Source of the DNA: Lineus longissimus
Lineage: Eukaryota; Nemertea; Pilidiophora; Heteronemertea; Lineidae
Assembly (NCBI RefSeq): GCF_910592395.1
Contig: NC_088311.1
Location: forward strand, 5,706,501 to 5,770,500
Direction: 5' to 3'
Length of the DNA: 64,000 nucleotides
Shown: positions 1-11,674 of the stretch, piece after piece
Numbering within the stretch: position 1 is the stretch's first letter
Layout of the letters: the number at the start of each line of letters is the position of its first letter
The notes under the pieces: model-generated
What the model was told of the DNA's origin: nothing
What the model saw: the letters and a program-made list of their open reading frames with translations, nothing else
Databases searched by the model: none
Made by a program: the position numbers and the translations under genes

Positions 1-3000
1 GATGCTCATATTATTATGGTACCATTATCATACATCTGCTGTAGACAGGCTGCAAAATAAGCTCGATTGATCCCTCGTGGTGCCACAAACCAAGGGAAGA
101 TACAACATCCCATCACGAGGGGCGTTATTTTGCCCCTTACCTCTCGATGGGGAAATTCCATCCTCAGCTTAGAAAGGAAATCTACTTTGTTTTCCTAACA
201 TGATACCATAGTCCGCCAGGAGCATGACCTCATTACTAGCCAAAGCTTCAAGTCCGTTGAACACGGCCGTGTAATCTTGTGAAAACCAATCGCCCCTTTG
301 ATCGACTTTCATCAAGCCAGAATTGGACAGTGTTGCCGACGAGTTCAATAAGCGGTATTGCTGATAGACAAAGAGGATTGGTAAGGTTAAGGTAGTGAGG
401 TTAAGAAGTGTCCACTGTTGCGAGTACTACGACTCCCACTTAAGAGATATCATCAAGCTGGGTTGACGCTGTTGCTACGAGTTTAGCCCTGACCTGGAAG
501 TCGGGGGCAGAAATCAACAACCCTCGAACTCATTACAAAAGCCTTACGTTACAAATTTGTTATTGAAATACATGTAGAAGCGGTTGGATGTCTTTTTATC
601 ACAAGATTAGCAGCTGCAATCATAGCATACAGTAGATGTCTTAAAGACCCAGGCGGTGATAACCTAACTTCTTTTCGGTTATCCAATCAGCTGCAATACA
701 ATTCCTACTTCTTCTCCTACACTGCCTAACAGGGATATTATAGGCCAAGCTATTCCGCCTTCTTTTTATATGGAATATCAACAAATACATCCCGTGCTAC
801 ATTCGTGTGTTGAGCGATATTTATATATAGGAAGACAATAACTTCATGCTTAATACAGATGCTGTAATTCCGTCGGACCGAAGTACCTTGACCAGCAAAT
901 AAATTCCAGTGCCGATACTTCGAATACCGTCCATTTTCATATCACATAATCATAATCGAATTTAGCTCAAGTCCTTCAGTACCAATTAGGGTAGTACACG
1001 ATGGTGAATTGATTTTACATTTGTGGATTTTGCCGATAACAAACCAATAACCCAAGATTGTATTGGATCTTCTCTACTCGTCTTCTATATAGCTATTCCC
1101 GTGCATGGACTTATGAGAATCACATTACTAGAAATGACAGACGTGGGCCGACTCATTCCCGGGCTCGGGTGATAGTTCCAAGAGAAGGTGGACGGATTTG
1201 GCTATGCAATTTATTTAGAACACGACCATTCTACGCTGCATTCAGTAGTTGTAGTACTCGTGGAAGTTCTACTGCGCAGAGAAGATGGTAACAGAAGATA
1301 TGGTCCAATCCTCAAACTGTCTGAACAAGATTTGAATGTCAAAGATTACCACGGCTGCATTGGCGTATCTGGAGGACGAGATAGTGCCTTCATCTTAAGA
1401 TAGGATGAGACAACGCTAGGTCTTAGAGCGCTTTAGTCAGTCTTATCTTCTCTCGAATAAGAAGTTCAGAGGTTTCTGCCACAAACGAGATCACGTAACA
1501 ATGTTTGCTATACTTGCGTTAAAGTGGCTTATTTGAGAAGTGACAAAGGATACGTTTTGTAAAGTTACAAATTCAGTTCTCCCGGGTCGGTTCGATTTCC
1601 GCTTGGTCCCGGTACTCCTGTAGCATGGGGCGACTCCCTTTGACAGCGTAGGTGTCCTCGGGGGTCTCCGGTTTTTATCCTACTTGACACTACAATCGTG
1701 ATTAATATCGTACTACCGGTATTTACACGTTGTCCTAGTTGACGCTCAGCTCTCTATTCGGTAAATTTGATTTTAAGATCATGAATTCCTTACAAGGAAT
1801 GACTCAATGAGGGCACTATTTCTTAAACTTTCACGTGGTTATTCTGAAGAGAGTTCCAAGCTAAACATAAGCAATTTCAGGCACAATACAGTGGCAATGG
1901 GGTAATGCGTCTTTGGGGTGTCATCCTCACCACTCACCACAGCACGACTCATACATAATGCATGCATGGTTATCGTGTCTAAATAATATAAATGCGCAAG
2001 GTCTCAGTGGGCATCTCAACCTCTTGATCTACCTCATGCCGTGGGCTTCACAAGGACGCCGGAAAATTTACCATGAACGGGACTGGAATGTCAACACGAC
2101 GTGTTAACACGTCAAAAGCATTCATATGCTGTCAGTAGCTGCTTGTATAAGAGCTATCTGTGATTGAATACCGCATTTCATTTCACGATTGACTTTGGTG
2201 TCGACAATTTGATTCTGCGATCTACAGACAAGTCACAGACGTTTCAGATTTTTTACGAAAAATCCAGACTAACTCGGAAGAAAGTGCTCTTTCGTAGAGT
2301 GCTGTTGTTACCACTGCATGTTTGTTCAGTGGTGGAAAATAGTCCAGTTAAAAAAACATGCATGCACTGCTCCTGTAATGCATGAGTATGATGGACATGT
2401 ATCACTTTGGTTCCTCTATCCAGTGTACATTGAACCATTTTCAAGCAAAATAATCATGAACAGCATTCATCATTTTTACTGCTGTTATCGCTTTTTCCAG
2501 ACCATGATGACGGCGTTTTTATTCCTGCACCTGTTGGTCTTGCTTGCAACCACGTTTAACCAATTTCCCTACTGATTGCAACATCGCCAACAATCAGCAG
2601 GCTGTTATTATTATTTGCGAACTCATAGAGATGCATTATTGTTATTTTCGAACACGCTCATGTCAGCAACTGCAGGGCTGATGTGTTGGGAGGAGGGAGA
2701 TGCCAGCGTTTCTTCAATGTAATACTAAAAGAAAGGTTGTATAAGAACGCGAGAGTTGGATGTTCTCTTCTTCATTGATACATACTATATCGATCCGAGC
2801 ATGCCATTACTTATTTCATTTGTGATGCCTTTATTATATATTGCACGATTCCAACATATAACTCAAAAACAGCTATTTTCAAACGGCTGCCGCTGCTTTC
2901 TTTAAGAATGTTACAGAGTTTATATGAGATGGTATATGCCATGTCTTTTGAGAAGAAATTAACATATGCGCCAGCTACATCTTCTACAAACGCAGCCAGT

Positions 3001-4078
3001 TGTTAGTCTCTCTCTGACCTCTATAATCTTTGGTGATGAGACCGGCACATCCCCTGAGAACTGGCTCTAACTGACCCGTCCTCAGGTCGCGGCGCCGCCG
3101 GGGTCGTTCAGAGAAGATTTACCCCGCGTAAAATGATTAGCGCCGGACGTGTAAACCGGCCTAATGGTAAGCAAATTCCATTACCCATCCTTTGCGGCGA
3201 GATGACCTAAGTGGACACAGCGATTACTAACCTTAAACTTGTTGTTTAGTTCTCTAAATAATTTACAACAAACACAGTTGTTGCATGTTATAAACTCATC
3301 GTTCAGTTATGATGGAGTCTGAGCGCTATGTCTTCGTTTGATTGCATTTCTTTTGCCTCCGCTCTTAACCTAAGTGCGAGGTATTTCCCTGCTTGTCATA
3401 AATTTTTACTATAGATAAAAGCATTTTATAGGAATAGGTTTACACACCATTGGAAATAAAGGCCAACACAAATATGCACCCCGTTAAGGTTTTATTTTTT
3501 TGTGAAATGAAAAATCCTGGTTTTTGAGATTTTGAAGAACCACTTAGCCAGCACATTTGTGTTCGCCATAAACCCTCTAAGTTTTTCATAAGATCAAGAC
3601 CCTTTACTTTTAAGAGTAGACAATCTTGTCAAGTGTTGCGCAGCTGCCGTATCCTTGCGACGCGATATGAATGTCCGATTTGAATCAAACAGAATCACAA
3701 AAAACACGTCCGGCTAGCGCAAATAGCGTCTGTGCACAAGTAAAGATAAGGCGTTCCTTCGGTCGGCTGCATCGGGGCGATAAGTCTAACGCCGGAGATC
3801 CTAGCATCACCGATTGCCAAAATTACATGGGAAATATTATTAACGTCATGGCGTACACGGCGATGATATGACTCTTCTGACGTTAGATACGCATACTTAT
3901 TCAGTAGAACAGTCAATTTTATTTAGAATCTAAATAGAAATGAAGGCGCGTGTTGATGTGGACTTTGTCCTTTTGTGGTGTATTCCCTGCGATGTTGGTG
4001 GTGGTACCTAGTTGTGTCTTCAACCTAATCATAATTTTTTCCGATTTTTTTCTCAACAATGGGTTGTCGTTTTTACAG
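1..4078. other. No gene recognised; upstream flank or intron of the Kv2 channel
   Basis: This stretch should be intron of the Kv2 gene, because the first visible channel exon at 4079 begins in the middle of the protein. I searched the translated frames for a Kv T1 tetramerisation exon and saw none, so it probably lies left of the window. The open frames here are short and lack recognisable domains. Nothing else was identified. Confidence 0.5.
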
Positions 4079-5152
4079 ATCGTAGCAGTGGTGTCTATAC
4101 TCTTCATCATACTCTCGACGATCGCACTGACACTTAACACAATTGACACCATCCAGGAAAAGGACGAGCAAGGCGACCCCATGGACAACCACAAACTTGT
4201 CATAGTAGAAGCCGTGTGCATCGGCTGGTTCACCTTGGAATATCTTCTCCGGTTATGGGCGTCTCCGAATAAATGGAAATTCTTCAAAGGACCTCTGAAT
4301 GTTATAGATTTGTTAGCTATTCTTCCTTACTTCATATCTCTTGGTTTGCAAGAGTCAAATAAAAGCACTGAGCAATTTCACAATGTTCGCAGGGTGGTGC
4401 AAATCTTTCGAATCATGCGGATATTGAGGATTCTTAAGCTTGCAAGACACTCGACGGGCTTGCAGTCACTAGGATATACATTACAAAGGAGTTATAAGGA
4501 ACTTGGTTTGTTAATGATGTTCTTAGCCATTGGAATATTAATGTTCTCCAGTTTAGCATATTTCGCTGAAAAAGAGGAAAATAAGAAACATTATCGGAGT
4601 ATCCCTGAGACGTTTTGGTGGGCGGTTATTACAATGACAACAGTGGGCTATGGTGACGTGTACCCGATTACACCATTGGGTAAGATTGTGGGTGGTGTGT
4701 GTTGTATATGCGGTGTTTTAGTTATTGCTCTACCCATTCCTATTATAGTCAACAATTTTGCTGAGTTTTACAAGGATCAGATGCGGCGTGAGAAAGCATT
4801 AAAGCGGCGGGAGGCGCTTGAACGTGCCAAACGAAACGGCAGCATAGTCTCGTTCCACTCCATCAATTTAAGAGATGCCTATGCACGCAGTGTGGAATTA
4901 ATAGATGTAGCCGCTGACGGCCATCACGAAACATTTCACGATACGGTCAGTGTGAACCGTAGTACCTCAAGCCCCCCTCCACCGTGTATACTAAAGCTCA
5001 ATGAACATACTATGAAACTGAGTGTGGGCGATAGCAAAGACTCTCAAAGCTTACAAGACAACTCATGCAATCCGAGTTCTAACAACCTCTTGGACGTTGA
5101 CGACGACTCCCTCAATCGAATGACGTCATCACAACCCATGCTCAACCTTGAG
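4079..5152 (+). CDS. Shab: Kv2 (Shab) voltage-gated potassium channel, exon with S1-S6 and proximal C-terminus
   Basis: This exon encodes the membrane core of a delayed-rectifier K+ channel of the Kv2/Shab family at the plasma membrane. It follows a TTTTACAG acceptor, starts in phase 0 inside S1, and ends in phase 0 at a GAG|GTAAGT donor, giving 358 codons. Visible parts in order are S1, S2 with the [16 protein letters not shown] stretch, S3, an S4 with regularly spaced arginines ([20 protein letters not shown]), the pore with filter TTVGYGD, and S6 with the PIPIIVNNF gate. After S6 comes the basic run [17 protein letters not shown], which is diagnostic of Kv2 rather than Kv1, Kv3 or Kv4. No key residue is missing. 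The T1 domain and start codon are outside the window. The following exons are at 11029 and 18525. Confidence 0.95.
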
Positions 5153-8100
5153 GTAAGTTGAAAGGTAAGGAAGGGTGCGTGCGCAGCTAAGGAAACAGTA
5201 AGATTTAAAGACGGTAGTACAAATTTTGTTGTTTTTGATATGATGATTATAAACCAGTTGGCATTGGGACTGGAACGAACCAATCCTGATGCTTGTGATA
5301 CAATCATTCGATTAAGGAAAACTCTTGGAGACTATATATCAAATATTGCGGAAATGAATGGCGAATCGACTCCACGGTATCCTATTCATAAGCAATTTGT
5401 TCCTACGTCTAATGTGATAAGGTTCTGCTGAGTGAATTAAACGAGTGGTAATTTCTCATAAAATCCTTATGAAATAAAATGACTAACAAAAGCTCAAGCC
5501 CAGAAAAATATTGGTCTAATCACACTGGTAGCTGTTAGAATCGCCGCCATTCCAAAAAGAGTGTTCGATACGCACCCTTACATGTAGATTTGCCATTGGA
5601 CTATACTTCTTCATAAACTCTGTAAATTAGCTCTTCAATCACGGGATTGAGAACCGTGAAAGATGAGTTAGTATGCATTACCGGTTCATGGTTTAACGAG
5701 AGCAAACTCCTGATACAACGCCGTATACATGCAGCTTCGTCTTGTCGAAAAACATACCCCGTCGCAGAATTGAGACTTGCCTCGTAAGCTCTATCACCGT
5801 TACTCGTGTGTACATGTAGTATGTACATGTCATGATAAATCTACAGTTCCTGTTTTGATGCACGCTTATACCTAAACCAGCCTGACGTATTACTGATAGA
5901 GAACCATTACTGTTTCCCGCTGCCTGCTCATCTCCTTCGAACATCAATATCCAGAAATGATATTACTTTCCTGACAATGAGTGTAGTCTAAAGTGGTTAT
6001 TTTCTTCTAATATTGTGTTCCGCCAACTTTCTCCTTGTTGTTCTTCACTACTTTTTCGCCTTTATTTCAGTGTTTTGTTCGTTATGCTCTCGATTTATGC
6101 TATGATTTAAACCACTTTTACCATTCATGTTAGATATAACACAATGGGCAAAAGACACACTTCAACATTCAAAACCGGAAGACCGTTTTACCGATGATTC
6201 TAAACACCAAACAACTACACCTTCACCTTTGGATTTCTACATGTACATGCATGTTTTTTTCCCGTATTCGTTGCTCGGTGACCCTTTCTAGCCTTAGAGA
6301 CAATGAAGAAAAATGACTTCGGCTTACATACACACTGTTGAATTCACAATCTACATGCTATATTTGACTTCGCAGATTACAAATGTACAAAATATTCTTG
6401 AGAAGCAAAGCAATCGCGTTCAACGTACGAGGCGGTTTTTTTCCTGCCCCGTGCTTCAATCGGCAATCCAGAGCAAAGTAGGATTCTCGCCAGACGCTGA
6501 TCGAGGTCCACTTAGTCTTAAATTGATATTGAAAAGTTGGTCCCATACCAATATTGTCATGAGAAATGACAAAATGCAAGTCCTTGTAAATTGAAATATT
6601 GCGTGTTTCTGGAGTAAGGGCAGTATTCAATCAAATCATGCATGGCAATATGCTGTTCCCAATTTGCTAGAAATTTTCTATTTAACAACTTCTTCATAGC
6701 ACAGGGAACCAATGATTCGACATTAATGAATATAGGCAATCTGTCACATTGAGTTAGGATAAGAAAGAGTTTAGCTGATTCCTCTCAAACCTAATTAAAT
6801 ATCAATTAACAATATCCAATTACCTCGCATATAGATTTTGTAATCATTACACGAGTATGAAGTGGCCTTGGTAGGGTCCATGATTTGAAAGAATCGGCTG
6901 CAATTGAAGGGTTGTGGACGCTTATTCTCGGCTCATAATAGGTCGCAACACCAATGAAGCATTTACGCGGCGAAATCGACGAACAATTACATTTGTACAA
7001 TCACTACGTATATTTCTTCAATATCTGCAATATGTAAGAAAGCTACGCTACGCTTTGAAAATCACAACGGAATTTGAAATATAGGACCGATTGCTGCTTG
7101 CGCTGAATGCATTTTTACTGCATATAAGTCACACATTACCCTTTTGGTCAACTCTGACCTTAGATCAAGAAGTTTCTTCATCATATTCTAAAGTCTTTGG
7201 TCGTTACTAGAGATGAACCTACAACCTCCGGATTACCAGCCCTGACGCTATTTTAAGTTAATTACTAGCCTTTCTCACATAATAACTTCTTGCCATCTGA
7301 TTTTATAGTTCGCCATGTAGTCTATCATGTGCGACCCATAGACCCGTAGACTTGCAAATTTCAAAGCCATATTTTACAATTACTTTTGATTAACTAATTT
7401 CATTCAACGCTCTTTGCTCTTAGTTCATTCTTAAAATGCATTTTTTTCTACATCAGTCATGAATGCAAAAGTGAAGGGAAATTCACAATTTAAAATTTGT
7501 ACTGAAATAGTACTACTGTAACTTGCTGAATGACTGAATTAAGATCTGATTTGTTTAGGGACGATTCCAACTTATAGAGTAATTAATTGGCAAGATATCA
7601 ATTTAACAGATAGCATGCCTTTGCGTAGAATGTCTCAGGGAATTGATGATAGATAACCAATTGTAACTAGAAAATGAGATATTGTAAATAGAGTAGGCTG
7701 AATTCACTCGAACACGACTAATTACTGGGTATGAAATTAGATTATATTCGATACCGTCATTTTTTCCATTATACCTCGGTTCGTTGTCTCCTGACTATAG
7801 CTAATTAAAATTGTTGTGGATGTAAATTTAATCAAATATGTCTTGCTTTAGAGAGATAGAGAATGCTAAAGAGGCTTCAATTAATGCCTGTATTACATGT
7901 AGCTGTTTTTGAAACAGGCAACTACTGAAACTAAATTCTAAGCTGGCTCTTGGCTAGCGAAGCGAGGAAAGTGCTACAATATGTTGCTGGCCACAGGGCA
8001 AGTGAGACTGTTTGGGCGTATCAAATCATATGATTGGTGTCAATTAATTGAACGTGGATGGGCAGGTAAATGTGTTATGACGAATCTGATATAATCTTTT

Positions 8101-9184
8101 CATCATGTGCTAGTACATATGCATATTAATCCTAGACTTAGTGCGTCACATAGGCATGCACATACATTCACCGTCTTTGTTTCAGACTTCTGTTGCTGAC
8201 CACAAGCCTTCCACTGATACAGTTGCAACTGACAACAATGCATTGTTGTCGAAGTCCTGACTTACAGGCACCTACATGTATAGCATCCTAGACTCGGAAC
8301 GCGTGGTAGGCTTGCTCTAGATCATCTTGTTAGCACTTCAACCCTTTTAGGACTGAAACCCTTGTTATAAATCCCGATACATTTTCTAAGCTCCTACACC
8401 TTTCAGGTCTCATCTGATCCAGATCCATATCTGAGGCCATGAATTATTTGCATTAAATGCATTATGCATTAACATATGTATAGTAAGCCAACCCTTCCCA
8501 ACCTTTTCTATAACATTTAACGATTCCTTACTTGATTTCTTTTGTGAAATACGGATATTTAGCATTCTATCACCATCAGCGCAGTCACATTTTTTATAAG
8601 TAAAAAATGATGCATTGATAATACAACTTAAAAATTATTGGTAAAACTCCAGGGGCCCTAAGAAGGGCTTCCACATATCGTTCAGCCTATACCTTTAGCA
8701 AGCGATTAATGTCTTGTAAATCCTTATTTAGAATGCAAGGATCTTAAATGATATGTTTTCCATGATCTCTCTACATTTTTCGGAATGTTTCGATGTCTTA
8801 TCTGTTTAATTCGACCTCAGTCCTCAAAGGGTTAAGTCTGCACGTAAGAGCATGCCCTGATTTTTAACCGCTGTGAAGCTTTTTAGTTTTTTTTCTAGCT
8901 TTCCTTGAAGCAACGCGTTGGTGTTTTTCCCGGCACAGATTCACTCCCTGTATACACCCGTCCCTTGGGGATAACCGACAGATCAAAACTGATTAATCAT
9001 TGACCCGCCGTTTAAACTGAAATAAATCAGTGCCTGCGCTACTTGGCAACCAAAGAAAGATGTCTTCATGTGTTTCCAACTTCATGATGATTGCAACAAG
9101 AAAATATGATTGTGCCATGCGAATATGAATTTTTAGTATCGTTTTTTACATATGCGAGACAGACACGTGCCAATGATACTATGT

Positions 9185-9241
9185 CTTGTACGGGCAGAGT
9201 CTTTCAAATAATTTTAAATATTTGAAGGACTCTGGTACAAG
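9185..9241. repeat. Imperfect palindrome, about 23 bp stem
   Basis: Arms 9185-9210 and 9219-9241 are reverse complements. They differ by one mismatch, which would be a G-U pair in RNA, and a 3-nt bulge at 9192-9194. The 8-nt loop is AT-only. It lies in Kv2 intron 1. Its function is unknown, and a remnant of a small inverted-repeat element is the simplest reading. Confidence 0.7.
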
Positions 9242-9843
9242 TAACTATAAATGCACATTTCCTCATATTTTAAGTAATCTTATTTAATACGCAGTTATAC
9301 ATTTTTGTCGCTGGAAGTCCTTCTTTATTATTGCATACCTTTCTTTCCCAAAAATTGTGTTGTATCCATACCAAAAAGGACGAAATGTTGCTTCCACACA
9401 AATACTAGAAGCATGTCGGCCATCGTTATCGTGCAGTGCAATGAATTCTGCTGATAACCGATCTTCTTCAGAACACATTTAAAGTCCATCTACCCTTTAC
9501 AGAGGATGACTGCTCTTATATTTCCTGGTACAAGACATATAACACTTTCTCTCTGTTCAAAGACATGTCCTGATGATATTAAGAGGGAAAAAGAAAAAAA
9601 TATCTAGAAAAAAATCAGTGTCGTGAATGTTCATCGATGTACGTGCTTAGCTTAGAGCACAGCGTGCCTTGGCTTCTAAATACTCGATGTATTATTACTA
9701 TGTATGTTGTGTTAGGGAAGGATGCTTTTTACTGGTACCTTAAGTATTTCGATCTTACAGTATATAGGATGGCAATTACATAATATATGTGATGTAGTAT
9801 TTGCTAACCGAAAGCATGACTGGAACTAGAATTATTTGATGAC

Positions 9844-9873
9844 GTCATTCTGTCATTCTGTCATTCTGTCATT
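9844..9873. repeat. 8-bp microsatellite-like tandem repeat
   Basis: The unit GTCATTCT occurs three times in full plus a partial copy, inside Kv2 intron 1. Confidence 0.9.
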
Positions 9874-11028
9874 TGCCTTTTCTTAAAAAGACGAAGATGA
9901 CATTTGTTCTTTGGTGAGGATAACATCAATATTTTCCTTCATTTTCCCTTTTTACATTGAAATGTTTTCTTTTCCAGGAATTCACTATCGATCTAAAACG
10001 CCCTTATACTAGCTTTTTAACATTGCCTTTGCACCTAACAACAATACATTAGTCGATATTTTATTCCTTTTCTGTAAAACTTTCACTTTTAGATACGGTA
10101 TGTAATTACATGCAGTACAATATTCATTCTACACTTTATATCCAATTCTAACGTCCATTACATACACATTTTTGAATTTCTATGGCTTACAGTTTTTAAG
10201 ATCTTTCTAGACAACGGTGCAGCGAAATTAAACAAGATGATTAAATACAGTAAAATATGCTTGTGGAACCATTGCTTAAGTACATGTATACTAACGACCT
10301 ATTGCGAGTGTCATTTACCTAAATTTACCAAACTGTAAGGAGAATTGAATTGAATTGACAAGACGTAGTGTACTTGAATAACAATTACAAATATATGTAT
10401 TGTGTTCCGCTGTTCTGTTGTTTCAATTTTTCGCCCGCTCACTGATACGTGTTTAATTTTCTGAAAACTGTGTCTTTTACTGTTCCAATAAAGTATTTTC
10501 GCCTTTGATTATTGTGGGTTTAATGTTCATGAGTGTTTTTGAGTGTTTATGTTGTTCCCCTCATTGCTTTGGAAACAAGAATGACACGTTTATCATCTGT
10601 TTTGCTCTCTTGAAACGTCATGATATCTTTAGCTGTAATATGGAGACATGGAGATAAGGGGAACATTAAAAATGTTACACCGGAATCTAGTTTGTTGATT
10701 AGTGCTCCACATCTCTTTCTTGACGAACTAAATAAAAGTAGATGACACGTCATTGCCGCTCATGAAAAAAGAAAGTGATAAAACAAAATAGTTTTGGGCA
10801 CGTGTTATCCGTCCATCATTTTCTTTCCTCAGATGGTTCATATCTGGCTCAGTCTGCTATTCACCTTTTTCCTGTTATGTACGGAAACCTTTTTTTTCTT
10901 TGCCAATGTCTTCTGTTCTCTGCTAAGCACGACAAAATTCCATTAAGTCTGTCGTCAAGTATTGATGTTGTTGATCGCAATAACAAGCTGCGATATCAGA
11001 TTTCTAAAAAAATCCCCTTGCCTTGCAG

Positions 11029-11674
11029 GATAAGCCCTGCATCGATCTTTGCGGCGAGATCAACAAAAATACCATCGAGATGGAGAATATCGGCCGACAA
11101 GGAAGCACTGCCAGCACCGACACGTACGCCAGTTGTTATACCCATCCTCCAAGTCAGGCAAGCCCTATAAATCCTGACAAACAGAACCTGTATATCAACC
11201 CTATGGATATAAACTCAATGGACCAATTGGAAAGTTACGATAAAGTATTGCCACTGGACACTCCTTCGCCGGGGCCCTGCCCTTCTGTGGTGCTTCCAAA
11301 TGGCGAGACGGAAGCGTCGCCCCAGTTAGTGCAAAAATTGGACGACGGGTTAACTGCAACATGGCGGTTGCGTCACTCACATCCTCATCCACCATTACAA
11401 ACGTCAGCTTCCGAAGATTGCCAAAGTCTCAGGCCTAATGCAAACGGAAATAAACTTCAATCATCGAAACGACACAAGTCTCTTCCTGTGGGGCGAAGAG
11501 CCCGGTTCACTGACAGTGATAAGAGCGCCACGTCATCGACTGATAGTATCAATTCGCAAGGCTCAAGTAAAGCGAAGGGAAGATTTAAAAAGCAATTTAT
11601 AAGCAAATTACATACGCCGAGTCCGACCACGGGGAAGAAGCTTGCTAACTATCACCTCATCACAAGTACTAGAG
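11029..11674 (+). CDS. Shab: Kv2 (Shab) channel, cytoplasmic C-terminal exon with PRC/FFAT-like motif
   Basis: This exon carries 215 codons plus one base. It enters in phase 0 after TTGCCTTGCAG and leaves in phase 1 at AGAG|GTAAGC. It encodes hydrophilic, Ser/Thr/Pro-rich cytoplasmic tail. The segment at 11104-11145 reads STASTDTYASCYTH and resembles the proximal restriction and clustering motif of vertebrate Kv2 channels (a SSIDSFISCAT core). In vertebrates that motif is a phospho-regulated FFAT-like ligand for ER VAP proteins, so the role here is inferred from similarity. The neighbouring Kv2 exons join in frame on both sides. Skipping this exon alone would shift the frame, because its length is not a multiple of three. 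Confidence 0.88.

Larger units (their letters stand above)
5153..11028 (+). other. Kv2 intron 1 (5.9 kb)
   Basis: This is a phase 0 intron with donor GTAAGT and acceptor TTGCCTTGCAG. If retained, the reading frame meets TGA after only two codons, at 5159-5161. It holds a short tandem repeat at 9844-9873, an imperfect palindrome at 9185-9241, and a 63-codon open frame at 5240-5431 with protein-like composition but no family I recognise. I see no RNA gene. Confidence 0.7.

Noticed and set aside
1575-1600. GGTTCGATTTCC resembling a tRNA T-arm
   Set aside because: No matching D-arm, anticodon arm or acceptor stem around it.
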